Shown here: positions 1-9,645 of the stretch, piece after piece
Numbering within the stretch: position 1 is the first letter of the stretch
Layout: every line of letters starts with the position of its first letter
Assembly (NCBI GenBank): GCA_037074705.1
Contig: CM073592.1
Coordinates: forward strand, 21,548,629 to 21,612,628
Direction: 5' to 3'
Length of the DNA: 64,000 nt
DNA from: Zhengitettix transpicula
Taxonomy: Eukaryota > Arthropoda > Insecta > Orthoptera > Tetrigidae
The notes under the pieces: generated by a model
Databases searched by the model: none
What the model was told of the DNA's origin: nothing
What the model saw: only the letters and a program-made list of their open reading frames with translations
Translations under genes and position numbers: made by a program

Positions 1-158
1 CGTATGCCCAAGGTCTGTGACCCCGGAACATACACCTCTCAAAACAGGCCGAGGTGCCTCGGCATGTGGGAACCTTAGTTCAAAAAAACCAGAGAGATGT
101 GAGAGCTTCCCCAAAGGTAGCCCCCGCCAGAGCTCTCTGGGAAGGTTCACCTGCGAAA
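1..158 (-). mobile_element. Family A retroelement copy, cut by window edge
   Basis: This is the 5' portion of a poly(A)-tailed interspersed element in reverse orientation. It shares the block around GGCCGAGGTGCCTCGGC (a near-palindrome) and the ACCTTAGTTCAAAAA stretch with the copies at 22170, 37909, 53005 and 56114. Its 5' part reads like the 53005 copy (CCAGAGAGATGTGA and AGAGCTCTCTGGGAAGG) rather than the 37909 copy, so at least two subfamilies exist. The 3' part should lie before base 1. The short open frames inside are not shared in frame between copies and are not taken as genes. Confidence 0.8.
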
Positions 159-1044
159 AAAATAAAAAATAAATTAGTAATAATTTTGCTTCTTTATAGC
201 TGCGAGATACCTTCGCGTATTACTTTTCCCATTTAAAAATATTTTTAATTGAATATTATTTTAAATATCTATTTTTTAGAAAAACATATTCATAGCCTAC
301 CTTATGAGAGTACAAATATGTACGGAAACGTTGTTCATTATTGTTTAAAAAATATATTTTTAATTTAATAAAGCCCGGTTAACGTGGTCGGTAAATGTAT
401 TAAGATATATAATAAAAAATAGACGAAATAATATACTGATGATATTAAAAATCATTAATAATTAAAGGCATACACAATAATTAATATTATATTAAAAATA
501 TAGCCAGAAAAAATGTATTTAATTAATTAAACGTAACAGAAATTCAGGATAAAGACTTTTGATAAAATCTATTATAAATAATATAAACTTTTATTAGTTC
601 TAAAATAAAATAATGTCAAACAGAAGCTTTCGGCTATTTCACATTCATGTGTTATTTATATTAAAAAAAATACAAATTATTTAAAACCTATCATACCACA
701 CTCTCCTCTGTATGGGGAATTAGTCTCACGCATAATGTGATGAATATGGCTCAGGAATAAGCCAAAAACTCCTGTTTGACATTGTTTTATTTTTAGGCTA
801 CTAAAGGTTTTTTAATTTATTTTAAAAGTGACATTAAAAAGTTAAAAAATATCAGTTTAAAATAAAAATTGAATATTAAAACATCTAGTTTCTTCATTGT
901 ATTCCGGACCATTTCATATTTATTCCAAATGTCTTAAATACCAAATTATCAATGAATTAGGCATTCTTAAACAACTTCCATGGACCTGAAGTGGTTCAAA
1001 ATTTAAGGAACAAACGTCGCGTTTTACTTAAATATTTATTATAA
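159..1044. other. AT-rich spacer, nothing recognised
   Basis: Very AT-rich, with short homopolymer runs and no open frame of note on either strand. I see no repeat shared with the rest of the window. Confidence 0.5.
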
Positions 1045-1832
1045 ACTAGCTGGGAGCCCGGCGTTGCCCGAGATGTCATTTATCTATAACCCCCGATATG
1101 ACTCCAATTTCGGCTGCTTTTGCGCAATTTTTATGTAACGCTACTCGAACCCTAATCATTATAATTAACTCTGAAAAATATTTCTTCAACGCAAATATCT
1201 GCAGTGTTTGCATGTTCCAAAATTTGCACCCCGCTACCCCTGCATCTGAGGGGTAAATGCCAATTTGAAAGTGGTAACTAAACACAGTGACTTCCATAAC
1301 TTTTGATTTTACTCCAATCTCGGTTGTATTCGCGTTATTTTACTGTAAAGCATCTCCACCCCAAACCCGAAGGGTGTCCTTTTCACAGGGCGTAGGGGAT
1401 GAAAATTGTATTCAGATAACATTGGTAGAAACACTATCAATATATCTTAGACCCCTAAAAATATTTATCCGACTCAAATATCGGCTGTTTTAGTATGTTT
1501 AAATATTTCCACCCCCGCTTCTGGGGGTGGAAGACGCGTCTCACCCCGACAGTGTTTGTTTTCTGGTCGCAAAGAACACGTGTACGAAATTTGATGAAAA
1601 TTGCTCGACTGGTGTAGATTTGTATTTTATTTAGAAAACGTTTGTATGGGAAATAGAAAAGGGCTGTTTTTAGGGTTTTCCCGGAAATTATTCGATTTTT
1701 TCTCGCCTTTTAAACCTTCCCTAGACCTCCACGAACATTTGAAGACTAAGATAAGATAAATCCGTTCAGCCGTTCTCGAGTTTTAGTGAGACTAACGAAC
1801 AGCAATTCATTTTTATATAAATAGAAGATAGA
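1045..1832 (+). mobile_element. Family C element, copy C1
   Basis: Begins ACTAGCTGGGAGCCCGGCG and ends at a run like TTTTTATATAAATAGA. By eye it is about 97% identical to copy C6 at 46863-47643 over its whole length, so the boundaries are well supported. It contains two degenerate copies of a unit of about 220 bp, recognisable by GACTCCAAT, CGGCTG or CGGTTG, CGCG or GCGC, TTTTATGTAA and CCACCCC or CACCCCGC. No protein domain was found; the frames at 1076-1297 and 1287-1493 are interrupted and differ from C6. The element class is not established. Its high similarity to C6 suggests recent activity or recent segmental copying. Confidence 0.8.
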
Positions 1833-3220
1833 AGATTTGCAATTTATTGACTTTTAAATGTGAATTAAATAAATAAATTAAGTGAATAAATGTATTATGA
1901 TTGATTTTTGGACATATTTCATTATTTCATACTTCATAAATCATGTTAAAATGTTTGAATCGATGCACGGTGAAGGGAGGAAGACTTGCCACCGGCCATG
2001 AAATTGTGTATATTCCGCGGATATTAATCAGTAGAAGGCTTGACATTTTCCTAAATATCAGTGACTTCCCTTTCATCCCACGCCTGAGTTCCTAAAGCAA
2101 ACGCTAGAGGAAGTAACGCGGGAAGGTATAGCGCAGCTCTAACAAGGGGGAAATTCTTACAGGTAATTAGTTGTAACAGAAATTTGTGATTGGCATTCAG
2201 TAAATCATTTTAGGTTACCATAAAAGTGTAAAGGAAAATTACTTTGCAAATTATCTCTGAGGATTTATTCTTTTTAATTAATTTGTCTGCTTTTTGGTTT
2301 TTATTTCTCTGCGGTTACTATTCTTGCGTCTTTCCTTTCCCGAAGTACTCCGAATTTCAAAGGCAACTGGAACACCCGAACCGAATTGTATGGCCTTCTA
2401 TGATCGAAACGGAGAACGCCCTTCTTTCGTGCTAGTTTTGATGAATTGCCTGTCACCTGTTGCTGTGTAGAGCGACGCCAGCACCAGTATTTTCGTCGCC
2501 AACCTTACTTGCGATAACGTCTGAATGAATGAACAATTCGATACGGCCAGGATTTTGCATAGAGACCTGCACTGGCCTGCAGATTTAATGTTTAATGACC
2601 TTGCAGCATCCTGCCCATCGCTTATTCATGGAGCTTATTCATCGCAGTTGCATACATCCTGCGAAGATGTAACCCCCTGTGGAACACCTTGTTTCCTGCT
2701 GTATCTTCAGAAAACAAAAATACAGGCCGGCACGAACTAAAAAAAAAGGTAAAATTCGTGAATAAACAAACTAGAATGTAATCTTGATCATGATTATAGA
2801 TGCGAAAGGAGTAGCTAATTTAAATAAGAGAAAAACGGTACTTTCAGATGTACAATTACTGACGAAGTTAACCGATTTTGTCGAAAGTGACCGAAGTTTT
2901 GTTCCGTGCTTTGTTAACTGAAAATAAGAGCTGACTGCAAAATCTTTATATAAATTTATAGGGATTAAATGCTTTTAGTGGTTGGACAAAGTCTTGGAGA
3001 CGTTATGTAGATGATATATGTTCTGGTAAAATTAAAGTATAATAATTAGACCATGAATGTATTAATTTTAAATTTAAATTAAAGACTAAATAAACGGAAA
3101 AATCTGCCCAATTTGTCGGAAAAATAGTGTATTACTAAAGTGAAACAAATATTACTCAGTCCATGACAATAAATTAATATTTGGAAATATTTAATAGATA
3201 GCCCTATATATATAAAATCA
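1833..3220. other. Spacer, no gene recognised
   Basis: A mixed-composition stretch. 2330-2740 is less AT-rich and has small open frames at 2244-2435 and 2525-2740 with no recognisable domain or convincing start context. I treat it as non-coding. Confidence 0.4.
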
Positions 3221-3254
3221 CGTGATGAAGTCCTAAAATGTGGACGAAATGTTA
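3221..3254 (+). repeat. Hammerhead-like motif
   Basis: Reads GTGATGA, A, GTCC, an 8-base loop, GGAC, GAAATG. The helix II arms GTCC/GGAC are perfect complements and GAAA follows directly. The first base of the CUGANGA box is G instead of C, and one extra base separates the box from helix II, so this copy is probably not catalytic. It matches the ribozyme-like units in the 30 kb array. Confidence 0.5.
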
Positions 3255-3460
3255 TAATATTATAATAATATTTTGTTTTAGTTGAATATTTATTAAATAT
3301 TAATTGCAATATTACTTTAAATTAAGTACATTATATATAAAATGCTGAAAAGTTAATAAAATACTCTCATGAATGAATATTGTGCGCAATACTAAAATTA
3401 ATTAATTAATTACATGAGACAAATTAAATATTCAAAAGTTTTTATTTTCGTCTGTTTTTT

Positions 3461-3755
3461 AATTAATAAATCAATTATTGACCTTATATTGTCACTTTAT
3501 TTTTTATTTAGAGCATGATGACGTTTCGATACATTTTCTTCCAAAGTATTATTATTATTATTATTATTATAAAGTTCGAGAATTGTGTGTCTCGGATCCC
3601 TTGTGAAAATTTGGAGAATTAACAACATGTTAATTTTTTTAGTGCTAGTATCTTATAATACTGTGGAAGGAAGATACGATCATGTATCGAAACGTCGTTA
3701 AGTTATAAATAAAAAATAAAGTGACTGTATAACGCCAATAATTGATTTATAAATT
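3461..3755. repeat. Inverted repeat of two hammerhead-like units
   Basis: The left arm (3461-3560) and right arm (about 3650-3755) are reverse complements: the left holds ATCAATTATTGACCTTATA and TGACGTTTCGATACAT, the right holds ATGTATCGAAACGTC and GCCAATAATTGATTTAT. Each arm carries a CGAAACGTC box pointing away from the centre. The spacer of about 90 bp begins with an (ATT)n run at 3547-3571. The shared sequence continues past the ribozyme-like core into AAATAAAAAATAAAGTGAC, showing a whole repeat unit rather than a chance motif. Confidence 0.7.
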
Positions 3756-6284
3756 ATAAATTTAATTTTCAACAATATTTAGGTTTAATAACACAAATAT
3801 ACTTTACGATATGGCACATCCTTATTTCTTCGCATTTTCGGTTTATGGTTGAAACTGGCTTAAATTAATCAAAGAGGAAAATAGTTGAATATGATATTCA
3901 GGGGGAAATTTAGACTAAAAATGAATAAATTTGAATCAAATAGTATTCATCGTATTATAAATCATCAAGACCGTGAGCTGTCAGTGATCCTAGCTTTCAA
4001 GTAGAAAAAATACTACATTTATTAGCCTATACTTCTTATTGAATATATATTAATAAATACATAAAAAGTAGGAAAAGGTTTTATTTGTCAGAGACACGTG
4101 AGTAAACTACAAAAAAAATTGAGGTGTTGATAGGAGGTTTAGAAGATTTTAAGGTGTCCGTAATCAAAAATGTCTGACGACACGTTTTCAGCAATGTCAA
4201 AAAGGTCAAGAAAAATAATTAACACACTATCCTTGATCACTAATGAAGCAAGAAATATATATATATTTTTTCAAGACTGTAATTCTGTGAGGACCAGGGA
4301 AGGACATGCATATTCATTGCTTGCGTGGTTGCCATTCAGAAACTTTGTGGGTAAACTCTTACCACCCTTCCCGCAGCTGCAATTACTGTCAAGCAAGCAA
4401 AGCTGGCAGCACTGACGTAACCTTCCAACTTCCACTTGCTAACCAAAAGAGGGGAAATAAAAAAAATGTTTTTGCAGAGTTCGCGTGACAGCAAGGAAGA
4501 GGCTTGCCCCCTGTATTCATGAAAGTATAAAAACAAACAGCACGTGTCGTCCGTTACCTTCGTTATCATAAAAAATAAGGTTAACGGCGATTTCGGACGG
4601 GCGAAAGATCCGGCCCGTGTAAACGAATTATTTAAGAGAAAGGCTTCAGATGATCCAGAAGAATCTGCATGTTAGAAACCTACTGTAGTGAATACTTAAT
4701 TTATTTGGGGTTAGATCTATTGTTTTATTTAATATCCCTTTAAATTGAAAATGTTAATGGATCTAGAGAACAATACATATTTATTTTTTACACGTTAAAT
4801 TTCGTAACATAATTGACGTATATAATTTGGTAACTGTTCTCTCTGAAGGTATCTGTGGGGGTGCCTAATTATTTAGTAAGTGGAATTTAATTGCAAATTT
4901 AATTAGAAAAGACACAATTATTTTGGTGACAATTTTTTTACATACTGGATCTCGGCGTTGAGGGACGAGCGTTGTCGTGCAAAGCTGGGTTGGTTTATTA
5001 CGACGGTCCCTCTCCAGATAGTGACGTCACTACATAACCGACATAATATACGTATAGTGATCACGGAAACCAAGTACACTTAGTGCAAACGTGATGGTTT
5101 GACATAGAGGAGAGAAGCAATTGTAGTTATAGGATTTACTAACGACCAGACAAACTATATACGACTATGTATCAAACAAGGGACCGTAAAAAGGGGAAAA
5201 GCCGGGTATATTTTATGGTAATGACTGTTTGTCTCTCTACTCGTATTTTTGTACGTATGAACCAATTACCACAGCATCCATTTTTTATTTATATCAACTG
5301 TTAAGTTGCAATGTGTGCAAGTTGCCTCTTAATGTAAATTAGAATATCGTTGGCCAAAATAATTCTGAAGACACCTTGTTAAATGAAAATTCAAGTTTTA
5401 AGCGTGTATTTCATCTCTTTAAAAATGAATATCTCACTATTACGTTTGTACATTCACATTCCTTGCTGTTAAAAAACGGTTCAACCGCTTATCTAAAATA
5501 ATTTTTAGTAGTCTCTAAATGTGAAATCTTGCTTGTAAAAATAATTAATTGTGTTTAAATGAAGAAATTCAATTGATTAATAACTTTCACATGTTTTTCT
5601 GTTCTTTATTAGTTTATCTAAAATTTATAACAACGAACGCTGAGTTTTTTTTTTGCGCTGAAACTGAGCTAATATATATATTTTTAAATTCAACAGAAAT
5701 AATATTACAGTTGTTGTTATATCTTTCATATTTGAACGGAAAAAATTGTGATTGCTAGAGACAGAAATTGCGCTACTAGATTGCGAGGCAGAAATGCCCC
5801 AGGACCATTATCATATCGAGACACAATTGTTCCGCAGGATGAGCGCAATTATGACAACTGACGTAACTGTTTTACAGGAATTGAATTATTCTGACTGCGA
5901 AACGCAATTGAGTTATGAGGATAGCTTCATCTTGGCTGCGAGGCGTATCTGTCTTATGGGATTAAGTCATTTCGCCTCCGACTGACCTCACAACAGCGTT
6001 AGCAATGGCGAGGAGGCAATTATCACCAGGGGGAGAACAAAGTTCAAAAAAATAAAACAACGACGAACAGTGCTTAAAAGATATATTCGTTTGTCGAGCA
6101 GAAAATTATAATCTAAACAAACATGAAATGATAAGTTTTATAAAAAAAAATAGCAAAAAAAAAGTAAAAGATCAAATCCTTAAAATTACCGTTCGCACCT
6201 ACAAAATTTATTTAGATCCGTAAGTTATTTGTTGATGATGAAAAAATATTTGACATTTATAATAATATAGATGACTGAGTCAGA
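3756..6284. other. Spacer with CRE palindrome, no gene recognised
   Basis: AT-rich background with less AT-rich patches at 4280-4570, 4940-5060 and 5750-6010. GTGACGTCAC, a perfect 10-bp palindrome containing a consensus CRE, lies at 5021-5030. The frame at 5752-5985 begins with TTG rather than ATG and has no domain I recognise. The frames at 4170-4569 overlap on both strands and look like chance. Confidence 0.4.
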
Positions 6285-6362
6285 AAATTTTATCGTTTAT
6301 TAAAAAAAAATTAATTAATATCCCGAAGTTTCGTCTTCTTTTAGGACGTCTTCAGGATGGAC
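6285..6362 (-). repeat. Hammerhead-like unit, reverse strand
   Basis: On the reverse strand it reads CTGAAGA, C, GTCC, an A-rich loop, AGAC, GAAACTTC, followed by an AT-rich tail and TTTTCTGACTCAG. The box CUGAAGA fits the hammerhead consensus CUGANGA. The same tail pattern (TTAATAA, TCTGACTCA) follows the motif at 7207, pointing the other way, so the family D element at 6509-7186 sits between two opposed units. Confidence 0.55.
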
Positions 6363-6508
6363 ATATTTTCATAGTTTTGTATATAATTCCTTCATAAAAT
6401 TTAGAGGTTGCCTTGTCTGTTGAAAGCGAACCGGGCTCTTAATTTTATGCACGAATTATATACTAAGTTATTAAAAACTGTACAACCTGACGTGGTCACA
6501 AAGGAGGT

Positions 6509-7186
6509 CGTGTAATATAATAGTCTACACGTGCCCACTTATCATAACGTCTCTTCAGCATAGCGGACCTAAGAGGGCGCAGCTGCAATAACGCTGATGC
6601 AGTTAAAGTAACTAAACACAGCACATAAGTCTTCACCCCCTTTCGCCTAGGCAGCTGTGATGACGCGGCGTCTAGACGGACGTCAGCATTTTAAGTACTT
6701 TATGCAGACATGTACACGTCAGCAGAAATCTCCACCCTGTAAGAGTTTTTCTCATTGGAGACTTAAAATCATCAGGGAGGGGGAAAGGAGTCTTCGAATA
6801 GTTCAGAGCTCTTGGGGAAAGTCAGTCGGGATCCAACCTCAAGACGGGTCGGTGGCTCCTGGTGCTATCCGCCAGTTTGTCTTACTTTATTTTATTTCTA
6901 ACTATTAAATCTATTGATTCTTCATCAGCTCTTATTTGACTGAAGTGCAGCGAAACACCAATCACTACGCCTAGGTTCAATTAGTTGAACCCGAACCCTC
7001 ACGTTACCGACTTTCATATTTCCTGTTCTTAATTCTTCCTTTATCCTCTAGATCGGTAGCCAGGTGAGCTAACGGAGGTATAGCTCGGTTGGTGAACGAT
7101 CTATCTGGACTTCCCATTTCCAACTGCTGGAATGTGACATGTTCGCAGAGGTGGAGTGTAACATGATGACAGGCGGGATGTTACAT
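6509..7186 (+). mobile_element. Family D element, copy 1
   Basis: An interspersed element of about 680 bp, matched in reverse orientation by 14158-14855. Similarity starts at CGTGTAATATAATAGTC and stops at GGCGGGATGTTACA. It includes AGAGGGCGCAGCTGCA and AGCTAACGGAGGTATAGCTC. The open frame at 6657-6908 has a counterpart in copy 2, but the first 20 or so residues are in different frames (compensating indels), which argues against protein selection. TAGCTCGGTTGG near 7080 resembles a pol III A box (tRNA D-arm), but no good B box follows. Confidence 0.75.
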
Positions 7187-7202
7187 GGTGCCAGCGGTTG
7201 GA

Positions 7203-7275
7203 AGTATGTTACAGTCGAAACGTAGTAAAATTAATATTTGTTAATAAGCATTATAATATTCTGACTCATGGTTGT
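7203..7275 (+). repeat. Hammerhead-like unit, 3' portion
   Basis: Contains GTCGAAACGTAGT followed by AAAATTAATATTTGTTAATA and TTCTGACTCA. This matches the tail of the reverse-strand unit at 6285-6362 and the start of the 98-bp minisatellite at 47716 (TTGTTAATAAACATTATA). The CUGANGA box is not present, so the unit is truncated at the family D junction. Confidence 0.45.
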
Positions 7276-8224
7276 TCATTTACTCAATTATACGTAAGGT
7301 AAATAGCGCTATATGCTAAAAATAAAATTACCCCATATTAGTTTTATTTCCATACTTCCCATTTTTTTCGGATATATTAATCCAATCATCCCTTATTGAG
7401 GTATGAAAAATGAGGGTTTATATCATATGCGTTGCTTTATAAAGCCATTGTGCTGCGGGAATATTAAAAAAAAGATCGTTATCTATGTACCCGCAAATTA
7501 TTTGGTACACAAAGGAATTATTATTTATTGACTGTATACTGAAAATAAAAAATATGTCGATTCTCCTGTTGTATTTCATTTTCCTTTTAATGCCGAGAAA
7601 AATTTTGAACCTATGTTAGAGTATTAGTCATTAACGAATAATTATGTTTTTAGGAATCATAGGCTTTATTTAGAACATTTAATTATATCCTATGATTTAT
7701 TCGAACACGGATATTGTGTTAAAATTCAGAGTATTGTTGTTTGGAGTTTTCCATAGTCTAAAAGTGAAATCTTGTCCCCTTCGTTTAAAACTGTAGAAAC
7801 CTGGTTGGTCTCTGGAAAATATTTAATAGGTTTATTTCTATAAGTGACCGGATTCAAGTGACCATCTCTAATTTCCTGAAGATGAACGATTTATGTTCGA
7901 AACATTGGACTGCAACAGTCTTAATATCCATAATCAACGAAGTGTATATGAGTGTTTCATTTCATTTTTGCTAAAATGATTTTTTACTTTAACTACACCA
8001 CGATTTGAATTTTTTTTTCGTATGGAGCGTTAGCTTCAGCGTATTTATTATTATTATTTTTCCTTCCAATTCCATTACTTAGTGTGTCTCACGGATGGTT
8101 CGTTTACTGCAACGTGTCCCTTTGTCGGGATTATTCTCTAAAATCGGACCATTCGGAGCTTCGACTGGAAGCTAGCCTAATGTGCTTTAATTTATTTAGA
8201 ACTTAATGGAACTGGATGCGAATT
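7276..8224. other. AT-rich spacer
   Basis: AT-rich and non-coding in appearance apart from the hammerhead-like motif at 7874-7908, which is listed separately. Confidence 0.4.
7874..7908 (+). repeat. Hammerhead-like motif with perfect helix II
   Basis: Reads CTGAAGA, T, GAAC, loop GATTTAT, GTTC, GAAACATTGG. CUGAAGA and GAAA match the hammerhead core, and helix II GAAC/GUUC is fully paired. One extra U lies between CUGAAGA and helix II. Helix III would be only A-C plus distal bases, as in the minimal helix III forms described for PLE ribozymes. Confidence 0.5.
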
Positions 8225-8420
8225 TCAGGCCCAGAACAACCGACTTTGTTGCTGGGATTCGAGGACAATAAGCCTAGGGAGGACGGACGGGCGCTGTTGA
8301 TGATGTGAGACGGTTGCCATGGCGACCGGCTTCCGGTCAGCGAGGTGACATGACGTCACGGGCTTCAGACTAGCCACCAATAACACAGACGATGGGGCCG
8401 AAAGGGGAAAAAACTGCTCC
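8225..8420. promoter_or_regulatory. GC-rich island with X-box-like site and CRE
   Basis: A sharply GC-richer block of about 200 bp in AT-rich surroundings. GTTGCCATGGCGAC at 8313-8326 fits the RFX X-box consensus RYYNYYATRRNRAC at every position. TGACGTCA, the full CRE palindrome, is at 8351-8358, and a second half-symmetric run ACCGGCTTCCGGT spans about 8325-8337. The reverse-strand open frame over the block has no recognised domain. An X-box with a CRE suggests a promoter or enhancer; the target gene is not in the window and the strand is unknown. Confidence 0.4.
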
Positions 8421-9528
8421 AATTAGGCCCAATATGCTCTTCAGAATATTATTAGCATATTGGGGTTGCGAATTTTCTTTGGTCACTGCACGCGAAAATA
8501 AAATGTTACAAAACGATTACTACAAATGGGGGAGGGATGTATATTTTAGAAACTAAATTGGACCCTTGTAAATTAATTAATTTCTATATTTCTTAAGTTA
8601 ATTCCCTTTCACCATCTATATTCCCTTCTGTTCTACCTCCAAACTGTTTATTCAGAAGATGATCAGACATTTTATTCTTAATCCTTGGATTCAAACTTAC
8701 ATTCTGTACATACTTTTAATACAAGATAATATAGAAAAATAAATGAAAATATATAACCAAAGTGTTTCTTTCTCACTCAAAATCCATTAATGAATTGACA
8801 GAATTAGAATAATATTAAAATGAACCTTCTGTAAATATTATTACTGAACATACAAAAATTGTTATTTTATTAATAGGGTAAATAAGTTATAATTGCGAGG
8901 CTAATAATATTATTTATGACTTACTCCACATCCTTGAAGCCAAGATTATGAATAGAGTCTGAATAATACGACCTAATACTCAACATGAAACTGTCTGTGT
9001 CATAATCAGGCAAAATCAAAGTTTGTATCCGTCCCTGAATGCAACAAGCAATACACCTTAGGTATGGTGAACACGTTCGATAATTATTGGCTACGAAAAA
9101 TAATATAGTTCGTTCTGTTACAAGTTATCTAACGAGTAATACACTTTTCGCATTCATTTACCAATAGGATTATTCGTTTGGCTTTCTCAATCATTTTCTA
9201 AATATATGCTTAGTAAATATTAAAAAATGTTAAAATATAACGTATATTTTTAAGAATGATAGTGACTTTACTCCAAGACGGAGTTCTCACCTGACGACAA
9301 CACTCGCCACCGTCTCCTCCCTTCTGCTACTGCGCATTTAACATGCCATGCTATTCCTCGCGACCTATACATTCATTGATCTACCAGCAAAGAAAGCATC
9401 AAAGAATCTATTTGAAACTCGTAGGTCGCTTATTAATTGAATGGTGAATGAATATCAGACACGAATGTGTTCCGTAACGCATGGAACTTGCACGTGAAAA
9501 ATAGCCAACAATTTTTTTTATATTTACA
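8421..9528. other. AT-rich spacer with a short degenerate repeat
   Basis: Mostly featureless. 9031-9105 (CCTGAATGCAACAAGC and following) resembles 10611-10682 (CCTGAATGCAACCAGCG and following) over about 70 bp, a degenerate dispersed repeat of unknown class. Confidence 0.35.
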
Positions 9529-9645
9529 CTTGAAAAAGTTCTAAAACAAAGGAACGCAACGTAGTGCCAATTTTCATTTCATCAAAATATTGCTAATTTT
9601 TATTTTATTATAAAATGCTTGTCGCAAGTTGGCTGGTTCATTCAC
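9529..9645 (+). repeat. Family G repeat with hammerhead-like remnant, G1
   Basis: TTGAAAAAGTTCTAAAACAA, then AGGAACGCAACGTAGTG, then a tail with GTCGCAAGTTGGCTGGTTCA. It aligns with 26639-26740 and with 59896-59995 on the reverse strand. The arrangement box, GTTCT, AAAACAA, AGGAAC, GCAACG is a degenerate hammerhead layout in which GAAA has become GCAA. Confidence 0.5.

Noticed and set aside
5752..5985. 77-codon frame in a GC-balanced patch
   Set aside because: It starts with TTG, and no domain, upstream ATG or splice evidence supports it.
6657..6908. 83-codon frame that is matched by an 82-codon frame in the other family D copy (14434-14682)
   Set aside because: Compensating indels put the first third in different frames, and the rest is just shared repeat DNA. 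No sign of selection on the protein.
7060..7150. Possible tRNA gene or tRNA-derived SINE
   Set aside because: Only the A-box region resembles a tRNA; the anticodon and T arms do not fold and the B box is poor. Kept only as a low-interest note.
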